In this document: in pieces, positions 11,242-20,648 of the stretch
Position numbering within the stretch: position 1 is the stretch's first letter
Layout: each line of letters begins with the position of its first letter
NCBI RefSeq assembly: GCF_018918075.1
Contig: NZ_JAHLPW010000020.1
Coordinates: 1 to 62,966 of the forward strand
Reading direction: 5' to 3'
DNA length: 62,966 nt
Source: Virgibacillus sp. MSJ-26
GTDB taxonomy: Bacteria; Bacillota; Bacilli; Bacillales; Amphibacillaceae
The notes under the pieces: generated by a model
Database searches by the model: none
Seen by the model: the letters and a program-made list of their open reading frames with translations, nothing else
Told to the model about the DNA's origin: nothing
Position numbers and translations under genes: made by a program

Positions 11242-11502
11242 TTGGTTGAGAGGTCAGTTAAAGTTGAATTGAAAACAGGACTTCAAGCACGACCAGCTGC
11301 ACAATTTGTTCAAGAAGCAAATGGGTTTACTTCTGATATATACCTAGATAAAGATGGCAAAAAGATTAATGCAAAGAGCATTATGGGACTAATGAGCTTA
11401 GCTATAACAAGTGGAGAAACAATCACACTTATTGCAGATGGAGCAGATGAAGAAGAAGCTCTTAACCATCTAGAATCCTTTATTACTAAAGAGAATAAAT
11501 AG
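11242..11502 (+). CDS. crh: Catabolite-repression HPr-like protein Crh
   Basis: HPr paralogue that serves as a CcpA cofactor when phosphorylated on Ser46 by HprK. Residue 15 is Gln (GLQARPAA at 13-20) instead of the PTS histidine of HPr, so it cannot take a phosphate from Enzyme I; Ser46 lies in NAKSIMGL. TTG 11242 is chosen because GAGGAGG (11226-11232) ends nine bases upstream and the start then aligns with Crh; ATG 11233 abuts the ribosome site. Confidence 0.94.
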   Translation: MVERSVKVELKTGLQARPAAQFVQEANGFTSDIYLDKDGKKINAKSIMGLMSLAITSGETITLIADGADEEEALNHLESFITKENK

Positions 11503-11540
11503 ATTTTATGTGATTCCAAGTAAAGATAATGCATTAAAGT

Positions 11541-11579
11541 AACAAAACCCCTGTCTATTTAAATGACAGGGGTTTTGTT
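11541..11579. terminator. Bidirectional terminator between crh and clpP
   Basis: A perfect 15-bp inverted repeat AACAAAACCCCTGTC / GACAGGGGTTTTGTT with a 9-base loop; the A/T ends give a T-run on both strands. Placed between convergent genes. Confidence 0.93.
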
Positions 11580-11590
11580 ACTCTACAATA

Positions 11591-12190
11591 TTACTTTTCA
11601 TCTTCATCAGGTTTACGTTCAAGCACTTTATCAATGAGGCCGTACTCAGCAGCTGCTTGAGCGGACATGAAGTTATCACGATCTGTATCTCGATCAATCG
11701 TTTCAATTGGTTGACCAGTACGCTCTGATAAAATTCTATTAATCGTCTCACGCATTTTTAAAATACGCTTAGCATGGATTTCAATATCCGTTGCTTGACC
11801 TTGCGTTCCACCGAGTGGTTGGTGAATCATAACTTCACTATTTGGCAAAGCGAAACGTTTACCCTTTTCACCAGCTGCAAGTAGAAAAGCTCCCATTGAA
11901 GCTGCCATCCCCGTACAAATGGTTGATACATCAGACTTGATAAACTGCATCGTATCATAGATGGCCATTCCAGCCGAAATTGAACCACCTGGAGAGTTGA
12001 TGTATAAAGAAATATCTTTATTTGGATCCTCGGCTTCTAGGAATAGTAGTTGAGCAACAATCGTATTAGCAACATTGTCGTCAATGGCACTTCCTAACAT
12101 AATAATACGGTCTTTTAATAAACGTGAGTAAATATCATAGGCTCTTTCCCCACGATTTGTTTGTTCGATAACTGTAGGTATTAAAGTCAT
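11591..12190 (-). CDS. clpP: ATP-dependent Clp protease proteolytic subunit
   Basis: Serine peptidase forming a double heptameric ring with Clp ATPases. The catalytic triad is visible: Ser98 in GMAASMG, His123 in MIHQPLGG and Asp172 in DRDNF. The 199-residue length is typical. Preceded by GGAGGAATT and by a CtsR operator overlapping its promoter (12261-12277), so it should be induced by heat and protein damage. Confidence 0.97.
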   Translation of the reverse strand: MTLIPTVIEQTNRGERAYDIYSRLLKDRIIMLGSAIDDNVANTIVAQLLFLEAEDPNKDISLYINSPGGSISAGMAIYDTMQFIKSDVSTICTGMAASMGAFLLAAGEKGKRFALPNSEVMIHQPLGGTQGQATDIEIHAKRILKMRETINRILSERTGQPIETIDRDTDRDNFMSAQAAAEYGLIDKVLERKPDEDEK

Positions 12191-12247
12191 TTGTAATTCC
12201 TCCTTAATTTAACTAAATTGTCCATTATAAATTAGTGGATACATTTT

Positions 12248-12276
12248 ATAATAACGAATAGGTCAAAAAAGGTCAA
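12248..12276 (-). promoter_or_regulatory. Sigma-A promoter of clpP
   Basis: Read on the minus strand: TTGACC (12276-12271), a 17-base spacer and TATTAT (12253-12248). The -35 box is part of the CtsR operator. Confidence 0.8.
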
Positions 12277-12277
12277 A
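12261..12277 (-). promoter_or_regulatory. CtsR operator upstream of clpP
   Basis: Plus-strand sequence GGTCAAAAAAGGTCAAA is a perfect heptad direct repeat GGTCAAA-N3-GGTCAAA, the CtsR consensus of Firmicutes. It overlaps the -35 box of the clpP promoter. Confidence 0.92.
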
Positions 12278-12411
12278 CGATAACAGCTGATATAGTTGAT
12301 ATTTTTTTATCCCTTCGTTTTTAATGAATTATATGTAAAAAACATTGACATACAATTACAATCATACCCTAATTTAAATATTTATAAACACTTGATTCAT
12401 TAATAAAAGAC

Positions 12412-12440
12412 TTGTTAAACTAAAAATTACACGTTATAAT
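12412..12440 (+). promoter_or_regulatory. Promoter of tRNA-Arg
   Basis: TTGTTA (12412-12417), 17-base spacer, perfect TATAAT (12435-12440), 23 bases before the mature tRNA 5' end. Confidence 0.75.
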
Positions 12441-12463
12441 AGACTTTGTGTTTATAAATAAAT

Positions 12464-12537
12464 GCGCTCGTAGCTCAGTTGGATAGAGCAATGGTTTCCG
12501 GTACCATGAGTCGGGGGTTCGAATCCTCTCGAGCGCG
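12464..12537 (+). tRNA. tRNA-Arg (anticodon CCG)
   Basis: A 74-base cloverleaf. The acceptor stem GCGCTCG pairs with CGAGCGC, the D arm is GCTCAGTTGGATAGAGC, and the anticodon stem ATGGT / ACCAT encloses loop TTCCGGT with anticodon CCG (reads CGG). The T arm has loop TTCGAAT. The discriminator is G and CCA is not encoded. It is a single tRNA gene with its own promoter and terminator. Confidence 0.95.
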
Positions 12538-12552
12538 CTAAAAACAATAAAG

Positions 12553-12595
12553 AGACAAGGGTGTGATGATATATGTCATACGCCTTGTCTTTTTT
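12553..12595 (+). terminator. Terminator of tRNA-Arg
   Basis: Stem AGACAAGG / CCTTGTCT extended by GTGTGA / TCATAC with one bulged G, followed by a run of T. Confidence 0.8.
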
Positions 12596-12607
12596 CTTTG
12601 CTTAGCG

Positions 12608-12667
12608 TATAACATTAAAACCTCTGTGGATAACTTTATACTGAAATTGGCCAAACGCTTTTGTTCT
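12608..12667 (+). repeat. Dispersed repeat A, short copy with DnaA-box sequence
   Basis: A 45-base block (12608-12652) matches 24338-24382 at 41 of 45 positions and is followed by GCTTTTGTTCT, also found at the right end of the longer copy (24581-24593). It contains TGTGGATAA (12625-12633), the reverse complement of the perfect DnaA box TTATCCACA. It abuts the dpaA stop codon. See the longer copy at 24338-24593. Confidence 0.75.
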
Positions 12668-13540
12668 TTAGGGTTTCAGTAAATCAATGAACACATCAGA
12701 GATTAATCGACCTGCCGACTTTGGAGCGACTTTTCCAGGAAGCCCTAGCGCGTGAATAGCTTTAATACCCTTCTCTTGTGCTTTTTTAAAATCAACTCCA
12801 CCTGGCGCTGAGGCTAAATCTATAATAAGAGTGGAACTATTTATAAAAGCTAGAATTTGAGAATCAATCACTTGATGAGGAATTGTATTAATAATGAGGT
12901 CATAGCTGTCCACTTCATTAAATAGGTCTTCAAACTTGACCGGAGACATCCGCATTTCTGTACATCTCGCTAGGTCAGAGGCCTTCCGGGAACTAACTCC
13001 AACATAGGCGCCAACGTTTTGAAATAAATGTGCGACCGTTACACCAACTCGGCCGAATCCAAGCACAAGCACATTCGAACCGTGTATCATTGTATCCGTT
13101 TCTCTCATGGCAATTTCTAACGTACCCTCGGCGGTGGGAATTGAATTAAGAATCGCCATATCATCACGTTTAAATAAACGGACAAGTGTGCGACCAGTCC
13201 GCTTGGCTAACCAATCCAGAAAAGATCCTGATATACCAGTGTAAATTGTACAATGTTCTGGTGTTTGTTTTATCATCTGTTCGGTCAACAGCAAATCGTT
13301 TTTACTAAATGGGGCAAGCTCAATTTTTCCTTGCTCGTTAGTCCCCGATACAGGTAGTAATATAGCATCCAATTTCCTAAAATCAACGTTTTCTAATGTT
13401 GTGTGAAGGACGTCCATCTGCTGAGGTAGTTTTTCAAATCCACAAACTTGAATCTTAACCCCATTAGATTTCAACTGTTGAATCACTTCAACATATCTTT
13501 CATCCCCACCAATTACCAAAATATTATGATTGCTTAACAT
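12668..13540 (-). CDS. dpaA: Dipicolinate synthase subunit A (SpoVFA)
   Basis: With DpaB it converts hydroxy-tetrahydrodipicolinate to dipicolinic acid, the spore-core chelator. The 290-residue protein has an N-terminal Rossmann-like segment (ILVIGGD), a second nucleotide-binding motif VLGFGRVG near residues 157-164 and the family's DLASAPGGVDF and LPGKVAPKSAG blocks. Ribosome site GGGGAGA precedes ATG 13540. The partner dpaB, normally adjacent, is absent: downstream lie repeat A and the tRNA. Confidence 0.92.
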   Translation of the reverse strand: MLSNHNILVIGGDERYVEVIQQLKSNGVKIQVCGFEKLPQQMDVLHTTLENVDFRKLDAILLPVSGTNEQGKIELAPFSKNDLLLTEQMIKQTPEHCTIYTGISGSFLDWLAKRTGRTLVRLFKRDDMAILNSIPTAEGTLEIAMRETDTMIHGSNVLVLGFGRVGVTVAHLFQNVGAYVGVSSRKASDLARCTEMRMSPVKFEDLFNEVDSYDLIINTIPHQVIDSQILAFINSSTLIIDLASAPGGVDFKKAQEKGIKAIHALGLPGKVAPKSAGRLISDVFIDLLKP

Positions 13541-13742
13541 TTACTCATCTCCCCTGAATATTTGAATTTCAGTTAAATAATATGATAGTTTGCCGATGGA
13601 TATCAGTATTGATTGAAATTATCATCATAAAAATATGTTTGCAAAGAATATATTAAATAAAAATGTTTGACAAAGAACATTTTATGCTTAAGTATAAAGA
13701 AGTATTCTAAATATTATCATACATAAAAAAGGAGTGGTATCC

Positions 13743-14726
13743 ATGGTGCAACATATACGCGTTGGAATTGTTGGTTACGGTAATTTAGGACGTGGAGCAG
13801 AAATGGCTATCAAAAAGACCAGTGATATGGAACTCATTGGTGTGTTTACCCGAAGAGAGCCGAAAGCAATTCAGACTATAGACGCTGATACTAAGGTTTA
13901 TCATATGGATGAAATAAACAATTTCCAAGATAAAATTGACGTGATGATACTTTGTGGTGGGTCAGCCAATGATTTACCAAAAATGAGTCCGGAGATAGTT
14001 AAACAGTTTAATATAGTAGACAGCTTTGATAATCATTCACAAATACTTGAACACCTTAATCGAGTGCAGGTAAAAGCTCAGGCAAGTGGAAAAATAGGGG
14101 TTATTTCGGTTGGCTGGGATCCGGGTTTATTTTCAATGAACCGCCTTCTAGGTGAAAGCATATTACCTCAAGGTGAAACTTATACATTCTGGGGAGAAGG
14201 ACTTAGTCAAGGCCATTCCGAAGCGGTCCGCCGGGTCAATGGAGTGAAAAACGCAGTTCAATATACGGTACCAATCGAGACAGAACTTAATAAAGCAAGG
14301 ACAGGCCAAGGTGCTGATTCCAATGCCGCTAAGAGACATAAACGAGTGTGTTACGTTGTAGCTGACAAGCAGGATGAAGAGCGTATAGAACATGAGATAA
14401 AAACGATGCCACATTACTTTGTGGATTATGAAACAGATGTGCATTTTATTACGGCAGATGAGTTAACAAAAAATCATAGTAAGATGAAGCATGGTGGTTT
14501 TGTTATACATTCAGGAGAAACGAGTGAAAATCACAATCAAGCGCTTGAGTTTTCAGCAACGCTTGACAGTAATCCTGAATTTACAGCAAGTGTGCTTGTT
14601 GCATATGCGCGTGCGGCATTTAAATTAAACCAAGCAGGCGAAAAAGGAGCAAAAACTGCCTTTGATATTCCATTTTCTGCCTTGACTCATAAATCAAGAG
14701 AAGACGTTATTCGGGAATTACTGTGA
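13743..14726 (+). CDS. ddh: meso-Diaminopimelate dehydrogenase
   Basis: NADPH-dependent reductive amination of tetrahydrodipicolinate to meso-diaminopimelate in one step, bypassing the acylated branch of the DAP/lysine pathway. The N-terminal Rossmann motif GIVGYGNLGRGAE is near residues 8-20; SVGWDPGLFSMNR and GGFVIHSGET are family blocks. ATG 13743 has AAAAAAGGAG at a proper distance; GTG 13734 abuts it. Divergent from dpaA, which draws on the same pathway. Confidence 0.94.
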   Translation: MVQHIRVGIVGYGNLGRGAEMAIKKTSDMELIGVFTRREPKAIQTIDADTKVYHMDEINNFQDKIDVMILCGGSANDLPKMSPEIVKQFNIVDSFDNHSQILEHLNRVQVKAQASGKIGVISVGWDPGLFSMNRLLGESILPQGETYTFWGEGLSQGHSEAVRRVNGVKNAVQYTVPIETELNKARTGQGADSNAAKRHKRVCYVVADKQDEERIEHEIKTMPHYFVDYETDVHFITADELTKNHSKMKHGGFVIHSGETSENHNQALEFSATLDSNPEFTASVLVAYARAAFKLNQAGEKGAKTAFDIPFSALTHKSREDVIRELL

Positions 14727-14730
14727 AAGG

Positions 14731-14770
14731 AAAGACAAGTGGAGAGGGTGAACTCTCACCCCTTGTCTTT
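14731..14770. terminator. Bidirectional terminator between ddh and aroK
   Basis: Stem AAAGACAAG / CTTGTCTTT with an inner GAGAG / CTCTC stem, in the gap between convergent genes. Confidence 0.87.
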
Positions 14771-15283
14771 TATTATAGTATTTAAAATTTTTGATACAGC
14801 TTCTTCAATGCGTAGACCGTCAATATTTACTTTATAATGGTAGTCTTGATAAATTGATAGCCGCTCATTAAAGAGTTGGTTAATTTCAGTTAAACTTTTA
14901 TCTTGTAACAGCGGTCGAGTACCCTTAAGATAATTCAGTCTCTTTTTCCAATACTTCCAACTCATTTCCAAATAAACAACGATACATTTCTCTAAGCTAA
15001 CCTTCTTAATTTTATCTTGCAAAAAAGCACCGCCGCCAAGCGAAACGACTTTGTTATGTTCATGTACGTTTTGAAAAAAAAGATCCCTCTCAGAATTTCT
15101 AAATACAGCTTCTCCATATTGATAGAAAATCTGAGGGATAGACATCTTAAATTGTTTTTCTATTTTTTTATCAACATCGATAAAATCATAAATAAGGTTT
15201 TTCGCCAAAATGTCACCAATTGTGGTTTTGCCAACCCCCATAAAGCCAATTAAAACGATACTTTTATGCTTAGATAACCCCAT
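14756..15283 (-). CDS. aroK: Shikimate kinase
   Basis: Phosphorylates shikimate at the 3-hydroxyl in chorismate synthesis. Walker A GFMGVGKT is at residues 13-20, the DVDKKIE shikimate-binding segment follows near 35, and SLGGGAF is near 82. ATG 15283 is preferred over ATG 15301, because AAAGAGG sits eight bases before it and the product (175 aa) fits the family. The 3' end overlaps the bidirectional terminator. Confidence 0.92.
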   Translation of the reverse strand: MGLSKHKSIVLIGFMGVGKTTIGDILAKNLIYDFIDVDKKIEKQFKMSIPQIFYQYGEAVFRNSERDLFFQNVHEHNKVVSLGGGAFLQDKIKKVSLEKCIVVYLEMSWKYWKKRLNYLKGTRPLLQDKSLTEINQLFNERLSIYQDYHYKVNIDGLRIEEAVSKILNTIIKDKG

Positions 15284-15468
15284 CCATAAAACCTCTTTCA
15301 TATCCCTTTTATATTAATTATAACAGTTATGCTATAAAATATTGAAACAGACTCCAATAATCTGTTAAATAACCTGAAACAAAATTAAACTTTTTTGATT
15401 CATAGATGAGATTTTTCTGTAGTTATGGCAAAATAGAAGATGAATAGACAATGGGGGGCGTGATAACC

Positions 15469-16746
15469 TTGAAACCAAGTCTTGTTCAAGAACAGAAGTT
15501 GGAACGTAAGATGACACAAACTTTACTGCAATCCATTCAATTACTACAGTATACAGGTGTTGAATTGATTGAGTATATTCACGAGATTTCAAAAGAAAAT
15601 CCTCTTATTGAAGACGTAAATTATGATGAAGATATTACACGTTTTAAAATTAACAATACTAACCAAACTCCGATTGGAGAAATAAATCAAACACAAGAAT
15701 CGATGTATAATCAACTGAAAAGACAGCTTTACACCCTGGATATACCATCCGAATTAAAAACAACCGTTGACTATGGTATTGATTCATTAAACAGTGATGG
15801 TTATTTAGATATCGATATTGAAAGTTGGGCGAATCATTGTCAAGCAACTACTAAGCAGGTGGAGCAGGCTTTGTCATTTATTCAGTCACTAGAACCTCTT
15901 GGAATTGGTGCTCGCTCTTTAAGTGAATGTTTGTACTTACAGCTGAAAAACCAGGTCGATGAAACGCTCATATTGGATATCTTGAATCATCATTTGAAAT
16001 GGGTAGCAAGCTATGATCTTGAATCACTAAGCACTCATTATGACTTAAGTGTTAATGAAGTTGAAAAAATCATTGAACTGATTAAAACATGTCATCCTAA
16101 ACCGGGTTTATTACTGGAAACAAAGCAAGCAAATTATATTGTCCCTGAAGCAAATATTATAAAAAAAGACGGGGCATGGCATATTTCATTTTTTAAATGG
16201 AATCGACCTAATATAGTCGTTGATGAATCTTACGAAAATTTATTGCAAATTGGAGGGGAAACGGCAACATATCTTAAGGAGAAGTATCGACAAGTTGATT
16301 GGTTGAACCAAGCAATTACTTATCGTTCGAATACATTGGAGCTAATTATTAAACAAATATTACTAAAACAGTACCTATATTTCGAACACGGTCATTTTTT
16401 ACTCAAACCACTAACCTTAAGAGAAGTAGCTGAAGAACTTAACTTGAGCATTTCAACGGTTAGTCGGGCAGTTAGTCAAAAATACGTCCAAACACAACAT
16501 GGGGTAACACCTTTGAAATTCTTTTTTCAATCAGGCGTTCGTCAACATGATGGTCAGGTTATGTCTGCTTATTCTGTCAAACATCTCATTGCAGAAATTA
16601 TTCAACATGAAGATAAAGTGAAGCCCTTATCAGATGAAGCTATAAAAAACAAATTGCACGAAGAATTCAATGTTCAAATTGCACGGCGAACAGTACGAAA
16701 ATACCGTGATGAATTAGATATCCCTGCATCGATGAGACGGAGATAA
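15469..16746 (+). CDS. rpoN: RNA polymerase sigma-54 factor
   Basis: Sigma-54 (SigL) directs RNA polymerase to -24/-12 promoters with enhancer-binding activators. The Gln/Leu-rich region I (QTLLQSIQLLQYTGVELIEYI) and its ENPLIE motif are near the N-terminus, a core-binding/HTH region is in the middle, and the RpoN box ARRTVRKYRDE is near the C-terminus. TTG 15469 follows GGGGGGC; an ATG at 15451 overlaps that ribosome site. No activator gene is in the window. Confidence 0.93.
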   Translation: MKPSLVQEQKLERKMTQTLLQSIQLLQYTGVELIEYIHEISKENPLIEDVNYDEDITRFKINNTNQTPIGEINQTQESMYNQLKRQLYTLDIPSELKTTVDYGIDSLNSDGYLDIDIESWANHCQATTKQVEQALSFIQSLEPLGIGARSLSECLYLQLKNQVDETLILDILNHHLKWVASYDLESLSTHYDLSVNEVEKIIELIKTCHPKPGLLLETKQANYIVPEANIIKKDGAWHISFFKWNRPNIVVDESYENLLQIGGETATYLKEKYRQVDWLNQAITYRSNTLELIIKQILLKQYLYFEHGHFLLKPLTLREVAEELNLSISTVSRAVSQKYVQTQHGVTPLKFFFQSGVRQHDGQVMSAYSVKHLIAEIIQHEDKVKPLSDEAIKNKLHEEFNVQIARRTVRKYRDELDIPASMRRR

Positions 16747-16761
16747 TGGAGGTCAGTTAAA

Positions 16762-17016
16762 TTGCAGAAGGTTATATTCTATACAAAAGAAGTTTGTTCT
16801 CTTTGCGATGATGCTTATGCATTGTTAAAGATGTTTCAACGAGACTTTCCTTTTGAAATTGAAGAAAGAGATATCTATACAAATGACGAGTGGCTTGAAG
16901 AATATCAATTATTAATTCCTTTTGTACAAATAAATGATACAACCTTGAATTGCGAAGAAATAAATATTGTGAGTTTAGAAGAAGCTTTAAAAGAGAATAT
17001 AAGTAATAACTACTGA
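16762..17016 (+). CDS. Glutaredoxin-like small redox protein
   Basis: An 84-residue thioredoxin-fold protein with a CSLC redox motif at residues 12-15 and the proline loop IPFVQIN near 51-57. TTG 16762 has GGAGGTCAG in front and sits 15 bases after rpoN, so they are cotranscribed. Similar small proteins lie upstream of cggR in other Bacillaceae. Its partner is unknown. Confidence 0.82.
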   Translation: MQKVIFYTKEVCSLCDDAYALLKMFQRDFPFEIEERDIYTNDEWLEEYQLLIPFVQINDTTLNCEEINIVSLEEALKENISNNY

Positions 17017-17068
17017 TTAACGTATAGGATATTCGAATTAAAATTTATGAAGAAACGAACCTTAAAGT

Positions 17069-17096
17069 TTGTTTATTTTTTAGGGTATGCTATAAT
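17069..17096 (+). promoter_or_regulatory. Promoter of the cggR-gapA operon
   Basis: TTGTTT (17069-17074), 16-base spacer and TATAAT (17091-17096) preceded by TGC, an extended -10 motif. The CggR operator lies about 40-70 bases downstream of the expected start. Confidence 0.8.
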
Positions 17097-17140
17097 TTTA
17101 ATTGTAAGAGATATCCTTTGCGTATTTTTTTGCAACGCGT

Positions 17141-17175
17141 GGGGCAAATTAGTCACTGGTGGGACTATTTAGTAC
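17141..17175 (+). promoter_or_regulatory. CggR operator
   Basis: Two direct repeats with a 20-base period, GGGGCAAATTAGTC (17141) and GGGACTATTTAGTA (17161). The B. subtilis operator has the same 20-base period of GGGAC-N6-TGTC units and the same place between promoter and cggR. Confidence 0.78.
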
Positions 17176-17196
17176 CCGCGAAAAGGAGTAATTTCA

Positions 17197-18225
17197 GTGA
17201 GAGAATTGATTGAACTTCAAAAGAGAGTATTCCCTGATGTTTTGGATGTCATGCAAACAAGATATATTTTTCTATCTACCATTGACACTTTACAGCCAGT
17301 GGGGAGAAGGGGGCTTGCCGAAAATATTAATTTAACTGAGCGAAGTGTTCGAAGTGAAGTTGAATTTTTGCAAAGCAAAGGATTTATAGAAGTCACCAGT
17401 AAAGGAATGTACCTTACAAAAGAGGGTAAATTAATCCTTGAAAGATTATCTCTGTTTATGAGAGAGCTTATGGGATTAAATGTTTTAGAAAGCCAGATTA
17501 AGGATAAATTAAAAATATCACGTGTCATTATAGTGTCTGGTGATAGTGATCAAGACGAGTGGGTCAAGCAAGAAATGGGTAAGGCGTGTGTAAGTTATCT
17601 TAAAACAATTATCAACTCAAGCTGCACTTTTGCTGTTACTGGTGGTACGACCATCGCTGCGTTGGCGGAAGTGATGACGCCATTTGATGAAAAAGGTCAT
17701 TATTTATTTGTTCCAGCGAGAGGCGGTATTGGTGAAAAGGTAGAAAATCAAGCTAATTCAATTGTGGCAGAAATGGCAAGAAACACGAACGGCTCATACA
17801 GACTCCTCTATATTCCAGACCATTTAAGTGATGTTGCTTACCTTTCTATTATGGAAGAGCCAACCATTAAAGATGTTCTAGACCAAATTAAAGGTGCGGA
17901 TATCGTGCTTCATGGTATAGGTGATGCTTTAACAATGGCTGAACGAAGAAAAACCCCAAAGGAAGTCATTCAGAAACTTAAAGATAACGAGGCAGCAAGT
18001 GAAGCTTTTGGTTACTATTTTAATCAACAAGGTGAAGTGATTCATAAAGTTAAAACAGTTGGAATTCAACTTGAAGATTTGTCTACCATGCAATCTGTCA
18101 TAACAATTGCTGGTGGAAAATCAAAAGGAAAGGCGATTCACTCTTATTTTCAACAAGGAAAGAGTGATGTGCTTATCACGGATGAAGCTGCAGCAAAAGA
18201 GATTTTAAGGGATTCAACCCTTTAA
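17197..18225 (+). CDS. cggR: Central glycolytic gene regulator CggR (SorC family)
   Basis: Represses its own operon and the glycolytic genes until fructose-1,6-bisphosphate accumulates. The N-terminal winged HTH covers about residues 30-75 ([20 protein letters not shown]); the C-terminal sugar-binding domain has [22 protein letters not shown] and [17 protein letters not shown] 17197 follows AAAAGGAG. 342 residues, standard length. Confidence 0.96.
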   Translation: MRELIELQKRVFPDVLDVMQTRYIFLSTIDTLQPVGRRGLAENINLTERSVRSEVEFLQSKGFIEVTSKGMYLTKEGKLILERLSLFMRELMGLNVLESQIKDKLKISRVIIVSGDSDQDEWVKQEMGKACVSYLKTIINSSCTFAVTGGTTIAALAEVMTPFDEKGHYLFVPARGGIGEKVENQANSIVAEMARNTNGSYRLLYIPDHLSDVAYLSIMEEPTIKDVLDQIKGADIVLHGIGDALTMAERRKTPKEVIQKLKDNEAASEAFGYYFNQQGEVIHKVKTVGIQLEDLSTMQSVITIAGGKSKGKAIHSYFQQGKSDVLITDEAAAKEILRDSTL

Positions 18226-18262
18226 ATATAGCATATTAATAAATTTTAGGAGGAATATAATT

Positions 18263-19261
18263 ATGACAGTAAATGTAGCAATTAATGGTTTTGGACGCAT
18301 TGGACGTTTAGCATACCGTCGCATCAAAGAATTAAAAGATACGGATCTTAAGGTAGTTGCAGTAAATGATTTAACTAGTAATGATGACTTAGCATATTTA
18401 TTAAAATATGATACTGCACAAGGTGTTTTCCCATATGAAGTAAAAGCTGAAGGCGATTCAATTTTCATAGATGGTGAAGAAGTTAAAGCATATGAAGAAA
18501 AAGATGCAAGCAAATTACCATGGGGTGACTTAAACATTGATATTGTACTAGAATGTACAGGTTTCTATACAAGTAAAGAAAAGTCACAAGCTCATATCGA
18601 TGCAGGAGCTGGAAAAGTATTAATTTCAGCACCAATTAAAGATGATACAAAAATGATTGTTTATGGTGTAAATGATGATACAGTAGATAAAGATGATAAA
18701 ATTATTTCAGCAGCTTCATGTACTACAAACTGCTTAGCACCAATGGCAAAAGTACTTTCAGATAAATTTGGGATTCAACATGGTTTAATGTCAACTATTC
18801 ACTCTTACACTGCTACTCAAGCGATGCAAGACTCACCAGGTGGACGTAAAAACCGTGCAGGAGCTCAAAACTTAATTCCAGCTTCGACAGGAGCTGCAAA
18901 AGCAGTGGGTAAAGTTATTCCGGAAGTCGATGGATTGGTCGATGGTACAGCAGTACGTGTGCCAACAATTACAGGTTCATTAGTAGAATTCTATTCTGTC
19001 CTAGATAAAAAAGTGACAGAAGAAGAAGTTAATGATGCAATGAAAGAAGCAGAATCTGATTCATTTGGTTATAATGTGGATGAAATTGTATCTAGCGATA
19101 TTATTGGAAATACTCATGGATCAATTTTCGATGCTACACAAACAAAAGTTCAAGAATCAAATAATGGACAACTTGTTAAAACAGTAGCATGGTATGATAA
19201 TGAATATGGATTTACTTCAAATATGGTTCGCTTGCTAGAAGCTTTCGCAAAATTATCTTAA
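18263..19261 (+). CDS. gapA: Glyceraldehyde-3-phosphate dehydrogenase (glycolytic, NAD-type)
   Basis: Oxidises glyceraldehyde 3-phosphate to 1,3-bisphosphoglycerate. NAD site NGFGRIGR at residues 8-15, catalytic Cys153 in [10 protein letters not shown], and AVNDLTSN near 33-40 with the Asp expected for NAD preference. Codon use is strongly biased (GCA, TTA, ACA), consistent with very high expression. Strong ribosome site TAGGAGGA. Lies 37 bases after cggR. Confidence 0.97.
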   Translation: MTVNVAINGFGRIGRLAYRRIKELKDTDLKVVAVNDLTSNDDLAYLLKYDTAQGVFPYEVKAEGDSIFIDGEEVKAYEEKDASKLPWGDLNIDIVLECTGFYTSKEKSQAHIDAGAGKVLISAPIKDDTKMIVYGVNDDTVDKDDKIISAASCTTNCLAPMAKVLSDKFGIQHGLMSTIHSYTATQAMQDSPGGRKNRAGAQNLIPASTGAAKAVGKVIPEVDGLVDGTAVRVPTITGSLVEFYSVLDKKVTEEEVNDAMKEAESDSFGYNVDEIVSSDIIGNTHGSIFDATQTKVQESNNGQLVKTVAWYDNEYGFTSNMVRLLEAFAKLS

Positions 19262-19299
19262 GCTCTAACCACTAATAATAAAAAGTTATAAAGCTTTTA

Positions 19300-19329
19300 A
19301 AAGCGGGGAGCGTTCGCGCTTCCCGCTTT
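19300..19329 (+). terminator. Hairpin between gapA and pgk
   Basis: AAAGCGGGGAGCG / CGCTTCCCGCTTT with a TTCG tetraloop, but only a broken T-tract after it. It may be a partial terminator or an mRNA stabiliser that sets gapA above the distal genes. Confidence 0.75.
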
Positions 19330-19403
19330 CATATTTTAACAGAGTTAATTTTCCTCTAACGTAAAAGTACCACACATGACTTATTTAAGGAGAGACTCTA
19401 ACT

Positions 19404-20585
19404 ATGAACAAAAAAACATTACACGATATTGATGTAAAAGGTAAAAAAGTCTTTTGTCGAGTGGATTTTAACGTGCCAATGGCAAATGGTGAGGTAACAG
19501 ATGATACACGTATTAAAGCGGCAATCCCAACGATTAAGCACTTATCAGATAATGGCGCAATCGTTATTTTAGCAAGCCATTTAGGTAGACCAAAAGGCGA
19601 AGCTGTTGATGAATTAAGATTAGATCCTGTTGCTAAACGATTAAGCGACCTTATAGGAAAGTCAGTTTTAAAAACAGATTCTGTATATGGAAAAGAAGTT
19701 GACAAAGCGATAGCTCAAATGAGTGAAGGAGATCTACTACTTATCGAAAACGTTCGTTTTGAAGGTGGCGAAACAAAAAATGATCCAAAACTTGCACAAG
19801 AGTTTGCGGATATGGCTGACCTTTATGTGAACGATGCATTTGGTGCTGCGCACCGAGCACATGCTTCTACAACAGGAGTTGCTGAGAAACTTCCAGCCGC
19901 AGCTGGTTTCTTATTGGAAAAAGAAATCGAAGTACTTGGTAAAGCTTTAGAAAATCCGGAGCGTCCATTTACAGCAATTATTGGCGGTGCGAAAGTAAAA
20001 GATAAAATTGATGTGATTGATAATTTACTGGATAAAGTGGATAATTTAATCATTGGTGGTGGTTTAGCTTATACTTTTATTAAAGCACAAGGTTATGAAA
20101 TCGGAAACTCATTATTAGAAGAAGATAAGATTGACTTAGCCAAGGAATTCATGAAAAAAGCTGAAGATAAAGGTGTAAATTTCATGTTACCAGTGGACGC
20201 TATTGTTGCAGATGATTTCTCTGAAACTGCGGACACTAAGATTGTGCCAATTGATCAAATTCCTGCTGATTGGGAAGCGTTAGATATTGGAACAAAAACA
20301 CGGGAAAACTATGCTGAAGTAATTTCAGATTCTAAGTTAGTTATTTGGAATGGCCCAATGGGTGTGTTTGAAATGAATCCATTCGCAGGTGGAACAAAAG
20401 AAGTTGCTCGTGCATTGTCTGAAACGGATGGATATACTATTATTGGTGGAGGAGATTCAGCGGCAGCTGTGGAACAATTTGGTTATGCAGAAGACATGGA
20501 TCATGTTTCAACTGGTGGCGGAGCTTCTTTGGAATTTATGGAAGGTAAAGTTCTTCCAGGAGTAAATGCTTTAGATGATAAGTAA
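19404..20585 (+). CDS. pgk: Phosphoglycerate kinase
   Basis: Transfers phosphate from 1,3-bisphosphoglycerate to ADP. Substrate motifs [19 protein letters not shown] near residues 19-37 and SHLGRPKG near 59-66; the nucleotide-binding GGGDSAAA is near 350. Length 393, standard for bacteria. Ribosome site AAGGAGAG. Confidence 0.97.
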   Translation: MNKKTLHDIDVKGKKVFCRVDFNVPMANGEVTDDTRIKAAIPTIKHLSDNGAIVILASHLGRPKGEAVDELRLDPVAKRLSDLIGKSVLKTDSVYGKEVDKAIAQMSEGDLLLIENVRFEGGETKNDPKLAQEFADMADLYVNDAFGAAHRAHASTTGVAEKLPAAAGFLLEKEIEVLGKALENPERPFTAIIGGAKVKDKIDVIDNLLDKVDNLIIGGGLAYTFIKAQGYEIGNSLLEEDKIDLAKEFMKKAEDKGVNFMLPVDAIVADDFSETADTKIVPIDQIPADWEALDIGTKTRENYAEVISDSKLVIWNGPMGVFEMNPFAGGTKEVARALSETDGYTIIGGGDSAAAVEQFGYAEDMDHVSTGGGASLEFMEGKVLPGVNALDDK

Positions 20586-20648
20586 GCAACTAGTTAGATC
20601 AAGGGAACATACTTTAAATCGGTAATAAATTCAGTAGAGGTGAATATG

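Noticed and set aside
19300..19329. Complete end of the glycolytic operon at the gapA hairpin
   Set aside because: The T-tract is broken and pgk to eno are closely spaced; partial termination or mRNA processing is more likely.
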